Assembly: GCA_001940825.1 (NCBI GenBank)
Contig: MSGT01000046.1
Span: 62,001 to 126,000, forward strand
DNA from: Sphaerochaeta sp. Phil3
Lineage (GTDB): Bacteria > Spirochaetota > Spirochaetia > Sphaerochaetales > Sphaerochaetaceae
DNA length: 64,000 nt
Direction of reading: 5' to 3'
Shown here: piece after piece, positions 28,887 through 37,582 of the stretch
How the letters are laid out: each line of letters begins with the position of its first letter
How positions within the stretch are numbered: the stretch's first letter is position 1
Notes under the pieces: model-generated
What the model was told of the DNA's origin: nothing
The model's database searches: none
Seen by the model: the letters and a program-made list of their open reading frames with translations, nothing else
Made by a program: the position numbers and the translations under genes

Positions 28887-31800
28887 GCTTTGATTTCTTC
28901 AATCTCCTCAAATAGTCCTGTAATGCTTTGGTCAAAAATCAGAATATTTGATTTGGTTATATCAAATCCTGCTTTTTTAGTTAGTTTTCCACAGGTTTTT
29001 GAACCGCCAATGGCTGTGAAGTCCGATTGTCCATTTCCTTCCATAGCATAATAGTTTAGTATTTCTCTAATAGCTTTACATCTTTCGAGAAGGCTCAGCT
29101 TTTCAAAAAGGCTTACTCCGTTTTCCAAGACGTCGCTCTGATTACCTGGTCTTTTGTTGTAGATTGGAGACTTACTCTTTTTCTGTAGTTCGCAATACAG
29201 GTCCAATGTGTTTTCCGTTGAGATTTTATCGAACTTTGGAGTTGGCTGTAGATCCTTGTTTTTTTCACTTTTTTTGAAAAATGATTCGATGTTCTTTACG
29301 GTTTGTTGCGATTGAGCAGATAAAACCAAAGGAACATTACTGCTCAATGTAAGAGCTTTTCCTCCAGTTGATTTTCCTGTAATTGCAAACAGGTACCCAT
29401 CAATCTTGAGCTGTGTATTGATCAATAGCTTGCTTCTGACGATGGTTGGATTGATAAGTCCCAATGTTGTTGAGCAATACTCCATGAGAGCACCAGGCTT
29501 TTCTAGGTGTTTTGCATCAATCATTGAGATTGGCACGAAGGATACGAATTTTTTGTTTTTCTCCTCATGCTTTATCACTGCGAAATGACTTGTTGCTAGG
29601 CTGTTATAACCACCATATTTTGATGTCCAGTCATCGTATGCTGATTCCTTGTTTTCAAAGTCTTCGATGGCGGATTGGAGTTTTTTGTCTGAAACTTTGG
29701 ATGGCAGAGTTCCTTTATTTGCCCCTTTCTTTACAAGTTGAATATCAAACAATTTCCCTTTCTTTGTTACCAGTTGTCTTGTAAATAGAATGTCATTTCT
29801 ATTCATGGTCTTTGCAACGACTGAGAGCGTTCCGGAAGCTCCTACTTTCCATGCATTCTTAACATCGAAATCAAAAAGCTTTGTGAGGTTGCCATAACCA
29901 TGTCCGTTTGCTTGTAGGTAGAAATTGCTTGAATACTTTGTATCGTAGACATTACCTACGACAATGTTGAGGTAGGCATCCTTTGCGTGGTGAAGGTCGT
30001 TCATTGAACGGCATTTTACGAACCCATACTGATTTCTGAAGTCTGAGACGTTTCTTGCTTTTGAGTAAACTACTTTTGTCTCTTCTCCAAATAAACTTTT
30101 CAAAGTATCCGTAACTTGTTTGACAGTTTGGCTGGTTTCTACAAGTTGTCGATTGATGAATCCATTGATTTCTTCGTCGGAAAGAGGGCTGTTTCTAACA
30201 AGCCTGTCATACTTCTCTTTTGGAATGAATTTCTTTTCGTACAAGAATTTCCAGAAGCTTTGCATTTTGGCTCTTATGAAATCATCGATAGGGTAGGCAT
30301 TGCTTTTTCTATTGTTCGTTGTCTTTTTGACAAGCACTCTATTTGTCAGGGAATCATCCTTTGTTCTAGACCGTGGGAAGATGTGGTCAATATCGTATTT
30401 GCTTATGTCGTAGATGTCTTCTATGTCGATTCTTTCTCCTGTGTACATGCATTTTCCGCATTGTGAGAAGTAAAGATATAGCTTATCTTGTCTAGACACG
30501 TCGCTTTCGCTTTTTTCTTCTAGTTTAGAGATTAACTCCCTTAATTCGTTGATGTAGTTCGAGTCTGTTTTCGTAGCATCTTTCAGCGTGTCAATCAACG
30601 TTTGTTTCCTTGAAACCGTTCTTTTCTTTTCCTGTTCGCTTCGTGTGACTTCAACGAAGACTTTTTGTGGGTTGTGTCCCATTATTCTGATAAGCTCATC
30701 AACGATTCTGAGAGTCTGCCAAGTTTCCTTTTTTACGGCAGGGGATACATACATTTCGTCAACTATCGAGTAGTCGAGTTTTCCAATGGTTTTTGGTTTT
30801 GTAATTTGTTCAATGAACTCATACTTGTTGCTTAGCAGCTCCATAAGGTTGTTCTGAGTCTCCCACAACATCCTCATGACTGACATGAGTTCTCCGGTTT
30901 CTTTGTTTATCGCTTGGATCTCATACAGGAACTTATGTGAGAAACGACCCCATCCTGCATACTTGAGCTTTGAGGTTTTATCTATCTCTTCCTTTGTCAA
31001 GACTTCTCCAAATTCGCGTTCTATGCGTTTTCTTAGCATGTCACCGCCCTCTGAGAAAACAGTTGCCCATTTTATAATCCTGTCAACGTCATCGGCTTTG
31101 AGCCTATGGCTTTCAAGAAAGTCTTTGAAGTCAAAGTATGATGAAAGTGATGCTTTTAAGTCTCCATCTATACCTGTTATGTCTTCTTTCTTGATTTTTC
31201 CAGAATACCAACAATTGTCATTGATATATTTTGTCAACTTGCTGATTGAGACTTTCTTTTCCTTCTTGAAAAGTTCATTGAAGATTTCTTGTTTCCTAGG
31301 AACTGAAAGTCTGTCTCCACAAATCCTTAGATTGTTCAGCTCGTTGAGTACCATATACTTGGAGTATTCCAGAGAGTTCTTTGGTAGGACGTCTTGGTCT
31401 TTGCAATATGTGCATTTATTTGTCATACGTTCTATGAACTTCTCAGCTGAAGACTCATAGTCGATCTTTTGTTCGATGTTCCAAGGTAGAACTCTTCCAG
31501 AGGTCTTTCTTTCAACCCAAGAATTCTTTCCTTTTGTTTCCTTTCCATAAGGATTGGATCCCAATGGTCCAACATAGTAGGGGACTCTAAACTTTAGGAG
31601 TTCCTTTATCTTTTCTGTTGCGGAGAAGCCATCTGGATCCTTCTTTTCAAGGAATTCGAAATTCTTTGAACAATTTGCCAGAATTGCATCCAATTCTATT
31701 TTGTTCATCTGGTAGGGGATCGTTCCATTTCTAAACGACTTGAGCAGAGGCATGAATGAGTCGTTTTCGATTGCATCTAGGATATGTTTGACATGTTCGT

Positions 31801-32965
31801 CGTCTTTTGGGACTTTCTCCAGAAGGTTTTTGATTTTCTTGTAGAACTCGTCTGTTCCAGTTCTTTTTACTCGTTTGACTACATGGTTACCATGGATTTT
31901 GCCTGTGTAGCTTGAATATGACCCTTTTTCATCTGAATGGAAAAAACTTTCGTATTTGTCAGGTGCATAGATCTTGATTGCTTCTTTTAGGTGTTTTAGA
32001 TCCGCCTTGTTACTGTCGAACAATTCTATCTTTGCATCTGATATGTATAAATGGCCACTCATTATGGAAGCAAGAAGAGTCCAGTCATATATTCCTTTCG
32101 CTGCTTTTATAAAAGCGAATTCCTCATCTGAAAGGCGGTCTTGTAGTTCTGGAAGGTCTGATTCTTCAAAAGATGCCTTTTTGAACTCAACGTCTGGAAT
32201 CTCGTCCCCTTCTTTTTTGAACAAAGTCGTTGTCTTTACCTTGTAGCCAAGAAGTATCCTGACTACCGATGCTTTGAGCTTTGTATCTGAAATTAGGATT
32301 TCTTTTTCTAGTTTCTCTTTTTTTTCAGAATTCCTTTTGCTCATCAAGGCTTCTTGAAGCTTTCCTATTGATGTGTACTCGAAAGTAGCATCATCAAAGA
32401 GTTCTTCGAAAACATTCTGGATGTCATCTACTAGAGGCTTAATTGATTCCACGGCTTTCATGCCTTCCCCAGGAAAGAGGAAATGGCCTCTGTTTTTGAG
32501 TATGTGCTGTATTCCTAGATACAGCAGTCTTGGATCCTTTATGTCTTCTGTCATTAGAGCTTTTCTCAAATGATATGCTGTTGGATAGATCTTGAAGAAA
32601 TCCTTGTCTTTGTAGTTCTTGTCGTTGAAAAGGATGTTCAGGTCTGGAGTTGTCTTGTCTTCAAGTATGTATTTGCTGTCGTTGAGGCGTATGAAGAACG
32701 TTGGATCGACTTTGCATATTTCTTCTGCAAAAATTTCCTGCAACAAAAGGATTCTCTTTCGCCTTCTTTCGAGTCTCCTCCTTGCTGTTCTGAAACCTCT
32801 TCGTCCAGCGGCGGTGTTGGCTTTTTCGAACAAGTGTGAACCCCACATCCTTTTACCATTGAATTTCAAGATGTTGTAGTTCGTGTCAGTTACAGCAAAG
32901 CCAACGGAGGACGTCCCGCAGTCCAATCCAATGTAGTAGTCGATGCTCTTCAAATCCTTATTCAC
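28883..32965 (-). CDS. cas9: CRISPR-associated endonuclease Cas9 (type II-A); GTG start reassigned to 32965
   Basis: RuvC-I 'YYIGLDCGTSSVGFAVTD', bridge helix 'RRGFRTARRRLERRRKRI', RuvC-II 'KVFVEVTRSEQ', HNH 'YDIDHIFPRSRTKDDSLTNRVLV', RuvC-III 'HHAKDAYLNIVVGN'; RBS GGAGG 7 nt upstream of GTG. Confidence 0.97.
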   Translation of the reverse strand: MNKDLKSIDYYIGLDCGTSSVGFAVTDTNYNILKFNGKRMWGSHLFEKANTAAGRRGFRTARRRLERRRKRILLLQEIFAEEICKVDPTFFIRLNDSKYILEDKTTPDLNILFNDKNYKDKDFFKIYPTAYHLRKALMTEDIKDPRLLYLGIQHILKNRGHFLFPGEGMKAVESIKPLVDDIQNVFEELFDDATFEYTSIGKLQEALMSKRNSEKKEKLEKEILISDTKLKASVVRILLGYKVKTTTLFKKEGDEIPDVEFKKASFEESDLPELQDRLSDEEFAFIKAAKGIYDWTLLASIMSGHLYISDAKIELFDSNKADLKHLKEAIKIYAPDKYESFFHSDEKGSYSSYTGKIHGNHVVKRVKRTGTDEFYKKIKNLLEKVPKDDEHVKHILDAIENDSFMPLLKSFRNGTIPYQMNKIELDAILANCSKNFEFLEKKDPDGFSATEKIKELLKFRVPYYVGPLGSNPYGKETKGKNSWVERKTSGRVLPWNIEQKIDYESSAEKFIERMTNKCTYCKDQDVLPKNSLEYSKYMVLNELNNLRICGDRLSVPRKQEIFNELFKKEKKVSISKLTKYINDNCWYSGKIKKEDITGIDGDLKASLSSYFDFKDFLESHRLKADDVDRIIKWATVFSEGGDMLRKRIEREFGEVLTKEEIDKTSKLKYAGWGRFSHKFLYEIQAINKETGELMSVMRMLWETQNNLMELLSNKYEFIEQITKPKTIGKLDYSIVDEMYVSPAVKKETWQTLRIVDELIRIMGHNPQKVFVEVTRSEQEKKRTVSRKQTLIDTLKDATKTDSNYINELRELISKLEEKSESDVSRQDKLYLYFSQCGKCMYTGERIDIEDIYDISKYDIDHIFPRSRTKDDSLTNRVLVKKTTNNRKSNAYPIDDFIRAKMQSFWKFLYEKKFIPKEKYDRLVRNSPLSDEEINGFINRQLVETSQTVKQVTDTLKSLFGEETKVVYSKARNVSDFRNQYGFVKCRSMNDLHHAKDAYLNIVVGNVYDTKYSSNFYLQANGHGYGNLTKLFDFDVKNAWKVGASGTLSVVAKTMNRNDILFTRQLVTKKGKLFDIQLVKKGANKGTLPSKVSDKKLQSAIEDFENKESAYDDWTSKYGGYNSLATSHFAVIKHEEKNKKFVSFVPISMIDAKHLEKPGALMEYCSTTLGLINPTIVRSKLLINTQLKIDGYLFAITGKSTGGKALTLSSNVPLVLSAQSQQTVKNIESFFKKSEKNKDLQPTPKFDKISTENTLDLYCELQKKSKSPIYNKRPGNQSDVLENGVSLFEKLSLLERCKAIREILNYYAMEGNGQSDFTAIGGSKTCGKLTKKAGFDITKSNILIFDQSITGLFEEIEEIKA

Positions 32966-32994
32966 TTGACAACCTCCAGTTCTCGTAATAATGT

Positions 32995-33100
32995 TTAGAC
33001 ATAACACGTCGTGTCAAAGTAAAGACATTACGTCAAAATCGCCCGAAAGGGTCTCCCGCTGTTGGGATTTTGAAAAGCCACCTGAACAGGGTGGTTTTTT
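32995..33100 (+). ncRNA. tracrRNA, antisense to cas9, with terminator
   Basis: 33001-33020 ATAACACGTC-GTGT-CAAAGT pairs with crRNA GCUUUG-GA-GACGUGUUAU (10-bp WC upper stem, 4:2 bulge, 6-bp lower stem); terminator CCACC-TGAACAG-GGTGG-TTTTTT. The 5' end is not defined. Confidence 0.93.
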
Positions 33101-33166
33101 CATATTTCCAGAGTTTCCCTCGATTCAATTGTAAACCGACTACTCGTAGAAAACAACAATTATCTC

Positions 33167-33187
33167 TAGTTGACAATTTGGCAACTA
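33167..33187. promoter_or_regulatory. Candidate hicAB promoter/operator
   Basis: TAGTTG...CAACTA inverted repeat overlapping TTGACA, 17 bp before TATCGT. Confidence 0.55.
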
Positions 33188-33222
33188 AAACTTATCGTTG
33201 ATAGTGGAGAGTGGGGGGTGTT

Positions 33223-33414
33223 ATGCCTATTTCCGGAAAGGAAATGGTGAAGCTCCTGAAGGCTTTTGGCTTTGAAGAAGTCGGCCAGATGGGAAGCCAT
33301 TTGAAAATGAAGAATGACAAGACTGGTAGAACCGTTATTATCCCAATCCATTCAAAGGATTTGGGAAAAGGGCTTGAACATTGTATTTTGAAACAAGCTG
33401 GATTGGAGGATTGA
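33223..33414 (+). CDS. hicA: HicA-family mRNA interferase toxin
   Basis: 'MPISGKEMVKLLKAFGFEEVGQMGSHLKMKNDKTGRTVIIPIHSKDLGKGL'. Confidence 0.92.
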   Translation: MPISGKEMVKLLKAFGFEEVGQMGSHLKMKNDKTGRTVIIPIHSKDLGKGLEHCILKQAGLED

Positions 33415-33417
33415 TTT

Positions 33418-33900
33418 ATGACTTCAAACAAAAGAGTATATCCTGCGATATTCCACAAGGAAGGGAAGAACTATTGGGTTGAGTTTCCTGATATTCCAAG
33501 TTGCATGACTCAAGGGCATTCCATAGAGCAGGCGTATCTGATGGCAAAAGAAGCTTTGGCCTTGGCTCTTGATAATGAAAAATGCAAGACGCCGACTCCG
33601 TTGGAGAAGGTGATTGCATCAAGCATAGAGGACAGAATCATGTTGGTTGAAGCTGGGGATGGTAGGGATATAGTCCATTACAGAAACCCAGACATTCCAA
33701 CGAAAATCGATGAGGGACTTAGAAAAAAGGGCTATACAAAGTATCAGGCGGCTCAGGTTTTAGGGGTGAACAGAGCATATATAACCAGAATAGCCAATGG
33801 GGAAAGGGTTCCTTCAGTTGATATGGCAAAGAGAATTGGTCTGCTTCTTGGTTTCGACTGGAAACTTTTCTATAGCAACAGTAGGGAAAAAAGAGCCTAA
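33418..33900 (+). CDS. hicB: HicB-family antitoxin with C-terminal HTH
   Basis: 'YPAIFHKEGKNYWVEFPDIPSCMTQGHSIEQAYLMAKEALALAL' HicB fold plus XRE-like HTH. Confidence 0.92.
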   Translation: MTSNKRVYPAIFHKEGKNYWVEFPDIPSCMTQGHSIEQAYLMAKEALALALDNEKCKTPTPLEKVIASSIEDRIMLVEAGDGRDIVHYRNPDIPTKIDEGLRKKGYTKYQAAQVLGVNRAYITRIANGERVPSVDMAKRIGLLLGFDWKLFYSNSREKRA

Positions 33901-33941
33901 ACAAAGCAGCCCTAGTAATGTCCAAGGGCTGCTTTGTTTTT
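33901..33941. terminator. Terminator between convergent hicB and TspO-like genes
   Basis: ACAAAGCAGCCCT/AGGGCTGCTTTGT perfect 13-bp stem then TTTT. Confidence 0.9.
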
Positions 33942-33960
33942 GGCCAAACGAACCTGCATG

Positions 33961-34800
33961 TTAGACTTGGATCTTGGAGTCGTTAAGGTTTTTGGAGCCG
34001 TTGGAGTCATCCTTTGGAAGGATCGCCCAGCCGTTGAGGATTAGGGTGTAGACGGCAAGACCAAGCAACAGAAGTATTCCAATTATGGATGAGATGTTGA
34101 CCATTTTGTCCAACTTGTTGGCTTGGTGGATGCCAAAGAACGCCCATGCGACAGGAAGTGGTATTGCGGCGTTCTTGTCGCTGCAGGTTATGATTGCCGT
34201 AAGGATTACAGCAAAGGCCAGCACTATCACCGTCCATACGTAGGGGCTGAGTCCAAAGCCGTTCCAATTGAGCTTCACTAGGAACGCCGATATATTGACT
34301 ACCGTGGCTACCACTATCCATCCAAAGTAGATTCCAAATGTGAGTGGAAGCAGCCACTTTCCATCCTTTCTCATCCTAAGAAGCTCCGAGCAGATTAGAC
34401 CCAATGTAATCATTAGGATAGCTATGAACAGCACTGACAGCCATATCTTCACATAGGAGAAGGCGACGATCCATGCAATGTTGAATATGCATGAGACCCA
34501 GAACATCCATGAAATGTTCTCGATGGCCTTGTTCCAGTACTTGTCCTTGTTTTTTACTATCATGACAATCATTGAGACTATCAGAAGTGCATAGATTACC
34601 ATCCATATCTGAAATGTGAATGGACTTGGGGTGATCAGTGTAGGGTACATGTCGGAGACTTGCTTTTGGCTGAGGCCGTTTATGATTCCAAATGCACCCA
34701 AAGCGTTTACAGCAATCGTCACAACGAGAAAACACAGATTCGCGACAGCCTTTCCGGTTGCGCCGCACGTACAAGGTTTCTTTCCTTTGGTTTCGTCCAT
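33961..34800 (-). CDS. TspO/MBR-family tryptophan-rich membrane protein
   Basis: Multi-TM protein with 'PSPFTFQIWMVIYALL', 'SWMFWVSCIFNIAWIVAFSYVKIWLSVLFI'. Confidence 0.7.
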   Translation of the reverse strand: MDETKGKKPCTCGATGKAVANLCFLVVTIAVNALGAFGIINGLSQKQVSDMYPTLITPSPFTFQIWMVIYALLIVSMIVMIVKNKDKYWNKAIENISWMFWVSCIFNIAWIVAFSYVKIWLSVLFIAILMITLGLICSELLRMRKDGKWLLPLTFGIYFGWIVVATVVNISAFLVKLNWNGFGLSPYVWTVIVLAFAVILTAIITCSDKNAAIPLPVAWAFFGIHQANKLDKMVNISSIIGILLLLGLAVYTLILNGWAILPKDDSNGSKNLNDSKIQV

Positions 34801-34884
34801 AGAGGACCTCCTTCTTTGGTGATTTTCATAGGAAATCTATACACCAGAATGAGAAAAGAACACTAAGAAACGGTTAGGAAACAG

Positions 34885-35130
34885 CTACTCCCTGCGCTCG
34901 TAATCGCCATTGGGGTTTGGTCCGTCGTCGTCATCGGCTCCCTTGAAGAAACGCCATATGCCTGACCCTGCGACCATTATGGCCACAACCAACGATTCCA
35001 CGCTTCTATGGAAGAGGAAATATATAAGGACCGCACTTGCAATGGCCACGCACAGGGTTATGATTCTTTGGACCGATGTCTTCATGTTCTCCATCATAAA
35101 GCAAATGCTCCAGCCTTTCAACGAGCCCAA
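34885..35130 (-). CDS. Small hypothetical membrane protein
   Basis: TM stretch 'ITLCVAIASAVLIYFLFHRSVESLVVAIMVAG'. Confidence 0.45.
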   Translation of the reverse strand: MGSLKGWSICFMMENMKTSVQRIITLCVAIASAVLIYFLFHRSVESLVVAIMVAGSGIWRFFKGADDDDGPNPNGDYERRE

Positions 35131-35284
35131 AACAATAACGAAATGTCAGAAAACGGGATGAAAAAGGTGCTTTCCGAGGATATCTTTGTAAAAAATGCGG
35201 TGTTACGATGGGTTTTAGAAAACAAAGACATCGGTCTAGACAGGCCTTGATGGGCCACGTATGAAGACCGGTTCAGGAGGAAAC

Positions 35285-36319
35285 ATGAAGAAGATGGTAT
35301 CTGTTCTGGTTCTCGTTGCATTGGCGTGTACATGTGTTTTCGCACAAGGCGCTCAGGAGGCGAAGAGCGAGGAAAGCAAGAAGCTGACGGTCTACACAAC
35401 CGTTTCCGAGAAGACAATCGAGCCAATCGTCTCCCAGTTCGAGGAAGAGACGGGCATTGAGGTGGAGCTTGTCACAGCCGGTGTAGGCGAGCTGCTCAAG
35501 AGAATCGAGTCCGAGAAGGACAACCCTCTTGCGGACGTGATTTGGGGTGCGGCTCTTTCGTCCATCCAGGCATACGACACGAACCTTTTCAAGCCTTATA
35601 GGACCGTCAACTATGACAGCATCTACGAGCCGTATAGGGTTGAAGGCGACTACTATACACCTTATGGAATCGCACTTCGCTGCCTTTTGGTCAACACGAA
35701 CCTCACAGAGGGCATTGATGTGACAGGTTATGCAAGCCTTCTCAATCCAGCTCTCAAGGGCAAGATCTCAATGGTCGATCCATCTGCGTCTTCGTCTGGT
35801 TTTGGTCAGCTTTCAAACATGCTGTTCGACATGGGCACTGACCACGACCCAGAGTCGGAGGCTGCATGGAACTACGTCACAGAGTTCGCAAAGAACCTGG
35901 ATGGCAAGCTTCTCAACAGTTCATCCGCTGTGTGGAAAGGTGTCTGCGACGGTGAGTATGCAGTTGGCTGCACATACGAAGAGGTTTCCTTCCAGGCTGT
36001 CAAGGACGGATATCCTGTCAAGATCGTCTACTGCGAAGAGGGTGCATACGGTGAGTGCACGACAGCTGCTATCGTAAACGGCGCAAAGAACGAGAAGAAC
36101 GCAGAGAAGTTCATAGACTTCCTCACAAGCCTTGAGATCCAGCAGCTCTTCTGCGACGAGCTCAACATCCGTGGAATAAGATCCGACCTCGCATTCTCCG
36201 ATGCTCTTCCAAACACTGCATCCATAACCCTTACAGATGGAAACAGCGCATTGGCATCGGCCAACAAGAAGGCTTGGCTCAGCAGATTCATGGACGTTTG
36301 GACAAGCGTCGCAAACTAA
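35285..36319 (+). CDS. Afu/Fbp-type ABC transporter substrate-binding protein
   Basis: Signal peptide '...CVFAQGAQE'; 'LTVYTTVSEKTIEPIVSQFEEETGIEVELV', 'SASSSGFGQLSNML'. Confidence 0.87.
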   Translation: MKKMVSVLVLVALACTCVFAQGAQEAKSEESKKLTVYTTVSEKTIEPIVSQFEEETGIEVELVTAGVGELLKRIESEKDNPLADVIWGAALSSIQAYDTNLFKPYRTVNYDSIYEPYRVEGDYYTPYGIALRCLLVNTNLTEGIDVTGYASLLNPALKGKISMVDPSASSSGFGQLSNMLFDMGTDHDPESEAAWNYVTEFAKNLDGKLLNSSSAVWKGVCDGEYAVGCTYEEVSFQAVKDGYPVKIVYCEEGAYGECTTAAIVNGAKNEKNAEKFIDFLTSLEIQQLFCDELNIRGIRSDLAFSDALPNTASITLTDGNSALASANKKAWLSRFMDVWTSVAN

Positions 36320-36445
36320 TGCGTCACCAACTAATGGAATGAAACACTGAAAAGAATGGGCTGGGGCGTGAAAACGTTCCGGCCCATTTGAAACCAAAAG
36401 TTCAAAACCAAGAGTTCAAAAAACAAGACTTTAAAGAGGTTTTCA

Positions 36446-37582
36446 ATGAGCAAGGACATAATCATCGAACATGCTGTTAAAAGGTATGGCAACCTTACGA
36501 TCATCCCAGATCTTTCCGCACAGATACGCAACAGCGAGCTTTTCACCCTTCTTGGACCAAGCGGCTGCGGCAAGACGACCCTCCTTAGGATGATTGCAGG
36601 CTTCAATTCAATCGAAGGCGGAACGATAAGCTTCAGCGGACAGGTCATAAACAAGATCCCCGCCCACAAGAGGAACATTGGAATGGTGTTCCAGGACTAC
36701 GCAATCTTTCCACACCTTACCGTTGAACAGAATATTCGATACGGCCTCAAGGAGCACAAGGTTCCAAAACCAGAGGCCGATGCAAGGGTTGAGTCCATCA
36801 TGAAGCTCACCAAGATAGACATCTACCGCGACAGGCTTCCGGAGAACCTCTCCGGTGGACAGCAGCAGCGCGTGGCCTTGGCCCGTGCAATAGCCATCCA
36901 CCCGGACGTGCTTCTCATGGACGAGCCGCTGTGCAACCTTGATGCCAAGCTCAGAGTCGAGATGAGAGGTGTCATACGTGACATCCAGAAGGAGATTGGC
37001 ATCACCACCGTGTACGTCACACACGACCAGGAGGAGGCGCTTGCGATATCGGATCGTATAGCGGTCATGAACAGGGGGGAGATCCAGCAGATCGCCTCAC
37101 CACACACGATATACACACGTCCGTACAATCTCTTCGTCGCCGATTTCATTGGACACTCCGGCTTCGCATACGCACAGCTCAAAGGAAAGGGCCCCGTGCG
37201 CACCTTGGACTTTGGAAACGGCTACAGCGTTGAGATGGACAACATCAAGGCCGATGCCCCAGAGGGGCGCGTAATCGTTGGAATCAGGCCAGAGGAGTTC
37301 TGCGTAAGCAAGGACCCTTCAAGAGGGTTCAAATCACATATCTCCAAGTCCACATACCTTGGAAAGTATGTGATCTACTTCGTTGACATAAAAGGCGTAG
37401 AATGTCCAAAAGGCGAGGACGACGCTGAAGATGTGTTTGAAATCTCCCAGGACCTTGGAACGGCTACAAGCCTGCTCAAGGTTGGAGACGATGTCTCGTT
37501 TGAGGTGTATCCGCATAAGATAAACGTGTTCGATGCCGCAAGTGGGGTATCGTTGATAGAGGGAACAAGCCATGAAGAGTAG
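36446..37582 (+). CDS. Afu/Fbp-type ABC transporter ATP-binding protein
   Basis: 'GPSGCGKTTLLRMIAGF', 'LSGGQQQRVALARAIAIHPDVLLMDEPLCNLD'. Confidence 0.92.
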   Translation: MSKDIIIEHAVKRYGNLTIIPDLSAQIRNSELFTLLGPSGCGKTTLLRMIAGFNSIEGGTISFSGQVINKIPAHKRNIGMVFQDYAIFPHLTVEQNIRYGLKEHKVPKPEADARVESIMKLTKIDIYRDRLPENLSGGQQQRVALARAIAIHPDVLLMDEPLCNLDAKLRVEMRGVIRDIQKEIGITTVYVTHDQEEALAISDRIAVMNRGEIQQIASPHTIYTRPYNLFVADFIGHSGFAYAQLKGKGPVRTLDFGNGYSVEMDNIKADAPEGRVIVGIRPEEFCVSKDPSRGFKSHISKSTYLGKYVIYFVDIKGVECPKGEDDAEDVFEISQDLGTATSLLKVGDDVSFEVYPHKINVFDAASGVSLIEGTSHEE

